A stretch of DNA of 64,000 nt from Actinomadura meyerae (lineage in GTDB: Bacteria; Actinomycetota; Actinomycetes; Streptosporangiales; Streptosporangiaceae). Below, piece by piece: positions 31,683 through 39,576 of the stretch; position 1 is the first letter of the stretch; each line of letters opens with the position of its first letter. The position numbers were made by a program, and so were the translations under genes. Below the pieces are notes generated by a model. That model was not told where the DNA came from and did not search any database. It saw only the letters and a list, made by a program, of their open reading frames with translations. The stretch lies in assembly GCF_900188445.1 (NCBI RefSeq), contig NZ_FZOR01000011.1, forward strand, positions 1-64,000, written 5' to 3'.

Positions 31683-33070
31683 CCGGCACCCAGTCCCCCG
31701 CCGACAGCCAGGCGTCCGTGTCCGCAGCGGGTGCGGAGTCGCGGTTGCGGCGGCGGCTGCTGGCGCTCGTCGCGGGCAACATGGCGGGACGGATCGGGGC
31801 GCTCGGCTCGCTCGGCATCGCCACGATCCTCGTCGCGCGGGTCGGCGGGCCGAAGCTCGTCGGCGCGTTCACGCTCGTCCGGATCCTCCCCGGGCTGCTG
31901 TGCCAGCTGTCCAGCGCGGGCCTGCCCGGCGCCGCGCCCTTCTTCCTCGCCCGCGCCGACTACGACCAGCGCCGGGTGCGGCCCACCCTCGCCTGGCTGA
32001 CCGTCATCGGCGCGACCCTGTCCGGGATCGGGTGGCTGGCCCTCAGCCCTCTGCTCTACCTGGTGTTCTTCAAGTCGTTCGGGCTCTGGGTCGCGGTCGC
32101 CGCCGCCGCGCCGTCGTTCACCCAGGGCTTCGTGTCGGTCGGCAAGGGCCTGCTCCAGGGGACGGACGACCAGCACGGCGCGAGCCTCGCCATCGCCGTC
32201 GAGGAGTTCGTGTTCCTCCCCATCTACCTGGTGATCCTGACCGGCTGGTACGGGCCCGGCGCGCTGATCACCGGGCTGGTGCTCGCCGACATCGCCGCCG
32301 CCGCGTGGATCGTCCGGCGGCTCGCCCGGCGCGGCTTCTTCTCCGGGTGGGGACGCGCCGACCGGCGCCTCGGCCGCTCCATCGCCGGGTACGGGTTCCG
32401 CGGCTACCTCGGCCAGTTCATCGACCTGCTGCAACTCCGGTTCGACATGGCGCTGCTCGGCGCGCTCGCCGGGCCGAAGGTGCTCGGCGTCTACACGGTC
32501 GCGAGCAAGTTCGCCGAGCTGGTGCAGCTGCCGGGGCTCGCCGTCAACTACGTCCTGTACCCCGACTTCGCCAAGGAGGACCGGGAGACGGCGACGAAGC
32601 GGACCTCCCGCCTGATCCTGCCCGCGCTGGCGGTGTCGGCGATCGCCGCGCTGCCGCTCGCGCTCATCGCCGGGACCGCGCTGCCCTGGGTGTTCGGGGA
32701 CGTGTTCGACGACGCGGTCGTGCCGACCTACATCCGGCTCGCGGGCGTCGTCACGTTCGGCGTGACCGGGCTGATCATGGCCTACCTGTACGGGGTGGGA
32801 CGGCCCGGCGCCGCGTCCACCGGGCAGGGCATCGGGCTGCTGGTCGTCGTCGTCCTCGGCGCCGTGCTCATCCCGGCGCACGGCGCGACCGGCGCGGCCG
32901 TCGCCACGTCGCTGTCCTTCGTCGCCACCACGGCCGCGCTGCTGGTGTGGTTCCAGCACGTCAAGAACCAGCGCGTCACGAACCCGCCCGTCACGAACGT
33001 TGCTCTCGATACCCCCGCGACCGATGCCCCCGCGACCCGCAGACCACCCGTCTCCGAACCCAAGGGGTGA
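31679..33070 (+). CDS. Polysaccharide flippase (Wzx/MATE-like)
   Basis: The 463-residue protein has 12-14 hydrophobic segments in the Polysacc_synt/MATE-like pattern, with GSLGIATILVARVGGPKLVG near the N-terminus and YGFRGYLGQFIDLLQLRFDM in the middle, both common in Wzx proteins. It moves undecaprenyl-linked repeat units across the membrane. The C-terminal tail of about 35 residues is Pro/Thr-rich (TNPPVTN, TPATDAPATR) and likely unstructured. It is joined to the polymerase gene by an ATGA overlap and to the sugar-transferase gene by a 2-base gap. Confidence 0.88.
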   Translation: MTGTQSPADSQASVSAAGAESRLRRRLLALVAGNMAGRIGALGSLGIATILVARVGGPKLVGAFTLVRILPGLLCQLSSAGLPGAAPFFLARADYDQRRVRPTLAWLTVIGATLSGIGWLALSPLLYLVFFKSFGLWVAVAAAAPSFTQGFVSVGKGLLQGTDDQHGASLAIAVEEFVFLPIYLVILTGWYGPGALITGLVLADIAAAAWIVRRLARRGFFSGWGRADRRLGRSIAGYGFRGYLGQFIDLLQLRFDMALLGALAGPKVLGVYTVASKFAELVQLPGLAVNYVLYPDFAKEDRETATKRTSRLILPALAVSAIAALPLALIAGTALPWVFGDVFDDAVVPTYIRLAGVVTFGVTGLIMAYLYGVGRPGAASTGQGIGLLVVVVLGAVLIPAHGATGAAVATSLSFVATTAALLVWFQHVKNQRVTNPPVTNVALDTPATDAPATRRPPVSEPKG

Positions 33071-33072
33071 TC

Positions 33073-33801
33073 ATGTCCGAGCTTGCGAGCCGTCCCCTCG
33101 AACCGTCCGGCGGGATCGCGCCGTCCAGGCCGCGGCGCGCGCTGGACATCGCCGGCGCGGTCACCGGGCTGCTGCTCCTCAGCGTCCCGCTGCTGCTCAT
33201 CTACCTGCTGGTGCGGCTGTCCAGCCCCGGGCCCGGCGTCTTCCGGCAGACGCGGGTCGGGCAGGGCGGGCGCCCGTTCACCATGTACAAGTTCCGGACC
33301 ATGCGGGAGGGCGTCGGCGGCCTCACCGTCACCGCCAACTGCGACCCGCGCCTCACCCGGGTCGGCAAGCTGCTGCGCCAGTGGTCGCTGGACGAGCTGC
33401 CGCAGCTCGTGAACGTGCTGCGCGGCCAGATGACGCTCGTCGGGCCGCGCCCGGAGACCTACGACCTCGCCGTCCACTACGCCGCCGACTGCCGCTGGGT
33501 CTTCGACCACCGGCCCGGCCTGACCGGCGTCTCGGAGGTGCGGCTCCGCGACTTCGACGTCCTCGGGCCGGACGAGGAGGTCGACCTCGACAACTACATC
33601 ACCCGGATCGTGCCGGCGCGGGTCGCGGTCGACGCCGTCTACCTGCGCGACCCGTCGATGCGCGCCACGTTCGGCGCGCTGTGGGACACGGTCAAGCACA
33701 TCCTCGGCATCCCGGTGCCGCCGCTGCCGCCGCTGCGGCGGGACGCGGCCGGGGCCGAGCCGCCCGTCCGTCCCGCGGAGGAGCCCGGCTCCGCCGCCTG
33801 A
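33073..33801 (+). CDS. Initiating sugar-1-phosphate transferase
   Basis: The 242-residue protein is a short bacterial sugar transferase (PF02397 type). It has one membrane helix (about residues 23-46), then SPGPGVFRQTRVGQGGRPFT with the basic/aromatic motif MYKFRTMR, and the catalytic DELPQLVNVLRGQMTLVGPR. It starts each repeat unit by placing a sugar phosphate on undecaprenyl phosphate. Unusually it is near the end of the operon rather than first. AAGGGG precedes the ATG. The C-terminal 25 residues are Pro/Ala-rich. Confidence 0.93.
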   Translation: MSELASRPLEPSGGIAPSRPRRALDIAGAVTGLLLLSVPLLLIYLLVRLSSPGPGVFRQTRVGQGGRPFTMYKFRTMREGVGGLTVTANCDPRLTRVGKLLRQWSLDELPQLVNVLRGQMTLVGPRPETYDLAVHYAADCRWVFDHRPGLTGVSEVRLRDFDVLGPDEEVDLDNYITRIVPARVAVDAVYLRDPSMRATFGALWDTVKHILGIPVPPLPPLRRDAAGAEPPVRPAEEPGSAA

Positions 33802-33824
33802 CCAGCCGAAATCGGGGAGGAAGC

Positions 33825-34745
33825 ATGGACATCCGGGACGTCCGGTTCCGGATCTGGGCCATCGTGACCGCGGTCGTCCTGGTCGCCGGGTTCCTCTTCT
33901 ACGTCGGGCACCGGAAGGCCGGGTACGAGCCCTACCGGGGGCCGCTCGCCTCGCCCGGCACGACCGCCGCGCATCCGCCGCAGACGCGGCGGATCGCGCT
34001 GAACACCCAGCCCGCCGACTACCCGCGGCTGAGATCGCTCGGCTACGACCTGGTGGACGTGAAGGCCGACGAGGCCCTCGTCGCCGGCGTCCCCGCCGGG
34101 ATGCAGGCGCTGCTGTGGGTCGGCAACTTCACCTGCGGCGGCTTCGAACTCGACTGGGAGGCGTTCCAGCGGGCCGTGCGGCGGTTCGGGCGCGACCCGA
34201 AGGTGTACGGCTGGTACCTGTCGGACGAGCCGAACCCCGGCGACTGCCCCGGGATCGCCGGGGAGATCCGCCGCCGCGCCGAGTACATCGAGCGGCACGC
34301 GCCCGGCCAGGTCTCGTTCATCTCGCTGACCGACTGGCCGATGAAGCCGCTCGCGCCGAAACGCGTCGGCGTCGACCTGGTCGGGCTCGACCCGTACCCG
34401 TGCAAGGGGTCGGCCGAGACCCGCGAGCGCTGCGACATCGGGGCGATCGACCGGATGGTCCGGATGGCGGACGCCGCCGGCATCCCGCGCGCCAGGGTCG
34501 CGCCCGTCCTGCAGACGTTCGGGCAGGGCTGCAGCAAGGGCGACAAGAAGTACTGGCTGCCGACGCGGACCCAGTTCCGCGAGATCCTCGCCCGCTGGGA
34601 CCGGCTCGCGCCGCGCCCGCCGCTGGAGATCTCCTACTCCTGGGGCCGCCAGGACGAGTGGGCCTGCCCCACGCTCGCCGACGCGACCGGCGGGAAGCAC
34701 CCCGACCTGCAGAGCATGATGCGCGCCCGCAACCTCGGAAGCTGA
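33825..34745 (+). CDS. Membrane-anchored glycosidase-like protein
   Basis: The 306-residue protein has an N-terminal membrane anchor (about residues 9-27, IWAIVTAVVLVAGFLFYVGH) and an extracytoplasmic domain that looks like a TIM-barrel glycoside hydrolase: KVYGWYLSDEPNPGDCPGIA has the W-x-x-x-DEP motif found around the acid/base residue of GH5/GH39/GH42-like enzymes, and VGVDLVGLDPYPCKG resembles a later strand. GGGGAGG precedes the ATG. It is the last gene of the polysaccharide operon and may trim or release the polymer outside the cell. The family is not named with confidence. Confidence 0.7.
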   Translation: MDIRDVRFRIWAIVTAVVLVAGFLFYVGHRKAGYEPYRGPLASPGTTAAHPPQTRRIALNTQPADYPRLRSLGYDLVDVKADEALVAGVPAGMQALLWVGNFTCGGFELDWEAFQRAVRRFGRDPKVYGWYLSDEPNPGDCPGIAGEIRRRAEYIERHAPGQVSFISLTDWPMKPLAPKRVGVDLVGLDPYPCKGSAETRERCDIGAIDRMVRMADAAGIPRARVAPVLQTFGQGCSKGDKKYWLPTRTQFREILARWDRLAPRPPLEISYSWGRQDEWACPTLADATGGKHPDLQSMMRARNLGS

Positions 34746-34784
34746 CCGGGCCGATCGAACGACCGGGTTCAGAGGCGGGCGGGG

Positions 34785-34949
34785 CTAGCCTCCGCCGCCC
34801 GGGTTGTCGGCGACGGCCGGATGCTCGGCGCCGGACGGCACCGGGAAGTCGAACGACCCGATCTTCAGGGCCGCGATCTCCAGCACACCGACGAGCAGAA
34901 CGAACGCGACGGCCAGCAGGCCGAGCTTCTTGCGGTCCACGCCCCGCAC
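34785..34949 (-). CDS. Small single-pass membrane protein
   Basis: The protein is about 54 residues with a basic start (VRGVDRKKLG), one membrane helix (LLAVAFVLLVGVLEIAALKI) and a polar tail ending PGGGG. GTG 34949 was chosen, with GGGGGG upstream; GTG 34940 and TTG 34967 are alternatives. It converges on the polysaccharide operon. It may be a small subunit of a membrane complex; no function is known. Confidence 0.55.
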   Translation of the reverse strand: MRGVDRKKLGLLAVAFVLLVGVLEIAALKIGSFDFPVPSGAEHPAVADNPGGGG

Positions 34950-35148
34950 CCCTATCGAACCCCCCAAAAACGCAGGTCAAACCTAACACAAAATGATCTA
35001 CAGGCCGGGCCTGAACGCCTCCTCGCGCACAAGACGTGACCACGTTGTTACAGTGCGCCCGCGTGTCGCGCGCCCGCCGGACGGCGGGCCGCCGGCAGCA
35101 CTGCGGGCCGGGCGGCGCGGAACGCCCGGCCCGTGGCGGCCGTGGGTT

Positions 35149-36714
35149 CTAGGCGAGTCGGCGGCTGGTGAGGTTGGCGGCCCTGGCGTTGAGGCACTCG
35201 CCGGTGGCGAGGTCGAAGGCGAAGTTGTGGGCCAGGCAGTGGATCGTGCCGTCGCGGACGACGGCGCCGACCGACAGGTCCTCGCCCGCGTGCGGGCAGT
35301 AGCGGGGGATGTCGTAGCGGGCGCCGTCGCAGGCGACCGTGATGCGCTCCGACTCGTCCCGCCCGGTCTCGTACGCCTCGACGGCCTGGAGCGCGGGCGC
35401 GTTGGCGTGCTTGAGCAGGCCGACCAGGTGGTCGTTGTAGACGTCCGGGTCGCGGTAGAGGCTGAGCCGGAACGAGATGAGCAGGTCCTCCCAGGCAATC
35501 CGGCCGGTGAGGACGGCGTCCAGCCAGCGGCCGGCGGTGGTGATCCGGTAGTGCGGGCGGACGTCCGGGCCCGCCTCCGACACGGCGACCCCGTCCGCGG
35601 TGAAGTCGACGTCCCAGGTCCCGCCGTTCGGCCCGGTCACCTCGAAGCGGACGATCATCGCGATGCGGCGGCGGAAGTAGTCGCTGAGGCCGCCCAGGTA
35701 GGTGAAGTGGGCGGCGAAGCGGTCGAACAGGTCGGGGCCCGGTTCGGGGTACTCGGCGAGCACCTCGGCGATGGCGGGCGCGCGGTCCTCGGCGTACCGC
35801 TTGAGGTACTCCTGCCGGTCGGCGTCGGCGAAGGAGAACCGCGCCGAGACCGGGTCGCGGGCGATCCCACCGGTGTCCAGGTCGATCGCGTCGCCGGGCA
35901 GGAAGTGGTCCCAGCGCTGCCGCGGCAGGTGCTCGCGCAGCCACGCCGTCGAGACCTCCGGGTCGCAGAACGCGCCGTCCGCCTGGCCGAGCACCCAGTT
36001 GAGGTGCTCGACCTCGGCGTCCAGGAAGCACGGCGGACCCGCGAACGGGACGGCCAGCTCCGGCTCGGTCTGCCGGACGAGCCGCTGCACCGAACGCAGC
36101 TTGGAGATCCGCTTGGCCATGGACAGCTCGGCCATCTCGGCCGCCGGGTACTCGTAGCAGATCGGGTGCCAGGACGCCCCGGACGTCTGCACCGCCATGA
36201 GGTCGAGCCGGTCGCCGGCGAGGTGCTTGGCGCGGCGGGCCTGCGCGGCGGTGAGCCGGGCGTCGTTGCAATGCAGGATCCCGCGCCCGTCCGCCACGAT
36301 GAGAAAGGCGGCATCGTGGCACATAGGTGACAGTTCCGGAATCGCCGTGATCCAGGACCCGCGATTGTCCAGCGGGTATTTCCCCCAGGGTTCGATCTCG
36401 ATTACCTGGCGGCCACCCGCGGCCGCCGCCATGCGTTCCCGGAAGGCGGGTCCGGGATAACGCGGAATGAGGATCCGGGTCCGCACGGGAAGGCGGGCGA
36501 TGACCCACGGGTCGAAATGATCTAGATGCTCGTGCGACACCGCGACCCAGTCGGCGTCGAGCACCGCGTCCGGATTCAGATGATCGTTTCTCGGATACTG
36601 GTGCCAGGCTCCGAGAAAGGCCCCCGTTGGAGCGAGCCACGGGTCCGCGAGCAGGCGGAACGCCTCCGCGTCCAGCGCGATCCCCGCATGTCCGAGAAAT
36701 GTGACCGTAGGCAT
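35149..36714 (-). CDS. Metallo-beta-lactamase fold / Rieske 2Fe-2S fusion protein
   Basis: The 521-residue protein starts with an UlaG-like metallo-beta-lactamase domain (VTFLGHAGIALDAE, then the metal motif SHEHLDHFD) over about residues 1-260, a middle region with WDHFLPGDAIDLDTGG, and a C-terminal Rieske domain (about residues 440-510) with YCPHAGEDLSVG and HCLAHNFAFD, giving the C-x-H and C-x-x-H ligands. CMP-N-acetylneuraminate hydroxylase joins the same two folds but with Rieske first. Here it probably is an iron-sulfur oxygenase or reductase acting on a phosphorylated or sugar substrate. The ATG at 36714 begins the domain. It sits between the polysaccharide operon and a two-component pair. 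Confidence 0.85.
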   Translation of the reverse strand: MPTVTFLGHAGIALDAEAFRLLADPWLAPTGAFLGAWHQYPRNDHLNPDAVLDADWVAVSHEHLDHFDPWVIARLPVRTRILIPRYPGPAFRERMAAAAGGRQVIEIEPWGKYPLDNRGSWITAIPELSPMCHDAAFLIVADGRGILHCNDARLTAAQARRAKHLAGDRLDLMAVQTSGASWHPICYEYPAAEMAELSMAKRISKLRSVQRLVRQTEPELAVPFAGPPCFLDAEVEHLNWVLGQADGAFCDPEVSTAWLREHLPRQRWDHFLPGDAIDLDTGGIARDPVSARFSFADADRQEYLKRYAEDRAPAIAEVLAEYPEPGPDLFDRFAAHFTYLGGLSDYFRRRIAMIVRFEVTGPNGGTWDVDFTADGVAVSEAGPDVRPHYRITTAGRWLDAVLTGRIAWEDLLISFRLSLYRDPDVYNDHLVGLLKHANAPALQAVEAYETGRDESERITVACDGARYDIPRYCPHAGEDLSVGAVVRDGTIHCLAHNFAFDLATGECLNARAANLTSRRLA

Positions 36715-36973
36715 GGTCCGACTGTCCCGCCGCGGGGCCGCCGGCGCACCCACCGGAATGCGCAAAGCGGCTACGCCACCGGTATGAAAGAAAAGTCACC
36801 GGCCGAACTGACAAACCTTACTGGGACGTTCCGACAAAGCAATGAGTTTGCCCCGGTGGGGCACATGTCCACTTCTGGACAGGCAGCGGTCTGTTGCGGC
36901 CAATTGACTGGACATGCGCCGGGAGGCCGGGTGACCGTCTATGGGGTGCTGGAATAGCGGACGGGGGACTTTC

Positions 36974-37834
36974 ATGGACAACGGACGAGCGCGGTCCTCC
37001 CCGGCGGGCTCCCCCGCCGGCCCCGCGGGCGCGGGCGCGCACGCGGGGACGTACGCGGGGACGGGGACGCTCGCGGGCGCGCACGACGGCGGCCACCCGG
37101 CCGGGCGGGGCGAGCAGGTGCTGTGGCGGCGCCGGCTCCGCCACGACATCCGGCACGAGCTGGGCACCATCATCATGCTGGCCTCGGCCGTCGTCGTCGC
37201 GGAGGACGTCGGCGACACCAGCCGGGCCCGCATCGAGCAGCTGCTCGGCGAGACCCGCTGGCTCGACCACCTGCTCCGCCGGCTCGACGAGGACGACACC
37301 GGCGGCGCGGAGGGCCCGGACGGCCGCCCGCTGCCCGGCCCCGAGCGGCTCCGGGTCGACGAGCTGACCGCCGAGGTCGTCACCGGCATGCGGCTCGCGA
37401 CCCGGCACGAGGTGTGCTTCACCGGCGCCGAGACCTGGGCCCACATGGACCCGGTCGCCCTGTGGCGCGCGATCCGCAACGTCCTCGACAACGCGTGCCG
37501 CGTCGCGGCGGGCCGCGTCGACGTGCGCGTGGAGGCCGACCAGGGGTGGATCGTCATCCAGGTCGACGACGACGGCCCCGGCTTCGGCGCCGCCCCGGCC
37601 GGGCGCCCCGGCCGCGCGGGCCGCGGGCGGGGCCGGCCCGGCCTGGCCTCGCTCGGGCTCGGCATCGTCCACGACCTCATCTCCGGCTACGGCGGCAGCC
37701 TGGAGATCCGCACCTGCGAGATGGGCGGGGCGCGGGTCCGGATGCTGCTGCCGGCGGCGCCGCCGCCCGACCCGGCCGGGCCGCGCGGCATCGGCGACGA
37801 CGCGTTCGCCGACGACTGGCGGCCGCACCCATGA
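36974..37834 (+). CDS. Cytosolic sensor histidine kinase
   Basis: The 286-residue protein lacks membrane helices. After a Gly/Ala-rich N-terminus comes an H box RHDIRHELGTIIMLASAVVV (about residues 57-76), an N box AIRNVLDNACRVAAG, and G boxes VDDDGPGFG and LASLGLGIVHDLISGYGG. The catalytic core is complete. Without a sensor domain it may read a cytosolic signal or a partner protein. GGGGGAC precedes the ATG, and the stop overlaps the start of the LuxR-type regulator gene (ATGA), so they are a cognate pair. The pair probably controls the neighbouring polysaccharide or Rieske genes. Confidence 0.87.
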   Translation: MDNGRARSSPAGSPAGPAGAGAHAGTYAGTGTLAGAHDGGHPAGRGEQVLWRRRLRHDIRHELGTIIMLASAVVVAEDVGDTSRARIEQLLGETRWLDHLLRRLDEDDTGGAEGPDGRPLPGPERLRVDELTAEVVTGMRLATRHEVCFTGAETWAHMDPVALWRAIRNVLDNACRVAAGRVDVRVEADQGWIVIQVDDDGPGFGAAPAGRPGRAGRGRGRPGLASLGLGIVHDLISGYGGSLEIRTCEMGGARVRMLLPAAPPPDPAGPRGIGDDAFADDWRPHP

Positions 37835-38478
37835 GAATGCTCATCTGCGACGACCACGCGGTCTTCGCCGAGTCGCTGTCGCTCGTGCTCGCGGACGCCG
37901 GGCACAGCGTCGTCGGGGTCGTCTACTCCCCCGCCGACGCGCTGCCGGTTCTCCGCTCCCGGCAGCCCGACGCCTGCCTGATCGACCTGCAGTTCCCGTC
38001 CGGCACCGCGCTCGACTGGATGCCGCGGCTGCGCGCCGCGTCCCCGCGGACCAGCTTCGTCGTGCTGACCGGCTTCCTGGAGCAGCCGGTGCTGGACGAG
38101 GGCGTCGCGGTGGGGGTGCGGGGGTTCGCGCACAAGGGCCAGCAGGCCGGCGACATCCTCGCGGTGCTGCGCCGCGTCGCGGACGGCGAGGTCGTGATCG
38201 ACCAGGCGGCGCTGCGCGGCGGCGCCCGCCCGAGCACCCGCGCGCAGAAGGTCGCGCGGTTCCTCACCCCGCGCGAGCGGGAGGTGCTGACGCGGCTGGC
38301 CCGGGGCGAGTCCACGCAGGCGCTGGCCAAGGCCATGGGGGTCACCCGCAGCACCGCGCGCAGCCACGTGCAGAGCGTGCTGTCCAAGCTGGGCGTCCAC
38401 TCGCAGCGGGAGGCGGTGATCGAGGCGGCCCGGCACGGGCTGGTCAGCGTGGAGACCGGGGAGTGGCTCGCGGGCTGA
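37831..38478 (+). CDS. LuxR-type response regulator
   Basis: The 215-residue protein has a receiver domain (ICDDHAVFAESL, phospho-aspartate in ACLIDLQFPSG, lysine in GFAHKGQQ) and a LuxR helix-turn-helix (LTPREREVLTRLARGESTQA then LAKAMGVTRSTARSHVQSVL). It resembles the response regulator at 24623 at the other end of the polysaccharide region (both begin DDHAVFAE/DDHALFAE). The 4-base overlap with the kinase gene shows that they form a two-component system. Confidence 0.92.
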   Translation: MRMLICDDHAVFAESLSLVLADAGHSVVGVVYSPADALPVLRSRQPDACLIDLQFPSGTALDWMPRLRAASPRTSFVVLTGFLEQPVLDEGVAVGVRGFAHKGQQAGDILAVLRRVADGEVVIDQAALRGGARPSTRAQKVARFLTPREREVLTRLARGESTQALAKAMGVTRSTARSHVQSVLSKLGVHSQREAVIEAARHGLVSVETGEWLAG

Positions 38479-38602
38479 TCCACCGGGCGCCGCCGTGACC
38501 GCGGCCCGCGCATGGGACCCGCCGGGCTCCGGGGACGGCCGAATCCGGCCCTTCAGGGTTCGGCCGGGACGCGTTAGCGTCTGCCTCGGAGAGGAGGTAC
38601 CC

Positions 38603-39472
38603 ATGCCGCAACGGCGCGGCGCGCCGGCGATCTCCACCGCCCGTCCCCCCGGCCGCGCGGACGCCCACGCCTGCGGGGTCCCGCACGACCGGCTCGAACG
38701 GCTCCGGGCGCGGACGCCGGTCGCCTGGCTCGACGAGCGCACCGCCGGGCAGCCCGGCGCCTGGGCCGTGCTCCGCTACTCCGACGTCCGCCACGCCCTC
38801 ACGCACCCCGAGGTCTTCGCTCCGCAGATGGGCGGGCCGCTGCACGGACCCGTGACCGGCGGCGAGGCCCACGGCGCGGCGCACATCGACATGGACCCGC
38901 CCGCGCGCGACATGCTCGCCCGCATCCCGTCCGGAGAGGCGGTCGACTTCGTCGGCGAGGTCGTGCCTGAACTGCCCGAGACGCTGCGCAACACCCTCGC
39001 CGGGGGCCTGTACGCGCTGCTGCGCCACCCCGGCGAATACGCCCGGCTGCGGGAGCGGCAGGACGACGACGCGCTGATCGACAGCGCCGTCGAGGAGATG
39101 CTGCGCTGGTGGACGCCGGTGCTCCAGGTCTGGCGGACGGTCCTGCGCGCCACGACGGTCGGCGGCGTGCCGCTGCTGCCCGGCGAGAACGTGGCGCTGT
39201 GGCTCGTCTCCGCCAACCACGACGGCGAGACGTTCCCCGACCCCGGGCGGTTCGCCCCGGACCGGTTCGTCCAGGCCGCGCGGCCGCACCTGTGCTTCGG
39301 GTTCGGACACCGCGCCTGCCTGGGCGCGCGGCTGGCGCGGGTCCACCTGCGCGCCATGCTCGTGGCGCTGCTCGAACGCCCCGGGGCGCCCCGGCCCGCG
39401 GGCGAGCCGGTGCCGCTGCGGTCCAGCGCCCGGCACGGCTTCGTCCATCTGCCCGTCCGCTGGAACGACTGA
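38603..39472 (+). CDS. Internally shortened cytochrome P450
   Basis: The 289-residue protein is about 110 residues shorter than a normal bacterial P450 although both ends are intact. It keeps the ExxR motif (EEMLRWW), the meander region SANHDGETFPDPGRFAPDRF, and the haem loop FGFGHRACLGARLAR (cysteine about residue 239). However, IDMDPPARDMLARIPSGEAV runs directly into DFVGEVVPELPETLRNTLAG: most of helices C to H and the AGxxT oxygen-binding part of helix I are missing, in frame. A strong site GGAGAGGAGG precedes the ATG. It may be a decaying gene or a haem protein without monooxygenase activity. Confidence 0.8.
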   Translation: MPQRRGAPAISTARPPGRADAHACGVPHDRLERLRARTPVAWLDERTAGQPGAWAVLRYSDVRHALTHPEVFAPQMGGPLHGPVTGGEAHGAAHIDMDPPARDMLARIPSGEAVDFVGEVVPELPETLRNTLAGGLYALLRHPGEYARLRERQDDDALIDSAVEEMLRWWTPVLQVWRTVLRATTVGGVPLLPGENVALWLVSANHDGETFPDPGRFAPDRFVQAARPHLCFGFGHRACLGARLARVHLRAMLVALLERPGAPRPAGEPVPLRSSARHGFVHLPVRWND

Positions 39473-39576
39473 GCCTCCCGGCGGCGCCCGGCCGGCCCGG
39501 CTACCTCCGGAGGAGTACGGACGCGCACTCCCCGGGGCCGACGTGGCGCGCGGCCCCGATGACTTACCGTGCAGGC

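Noticed and set aside
34774..34801. Hairpin CGGGCGG/CCGCCCG at the end of the polysaccharide operon
   Set aside because: Only seven pairs with a 12-base loop inside a small gene's 3' end; in this GC content such a stem is expected by chance.
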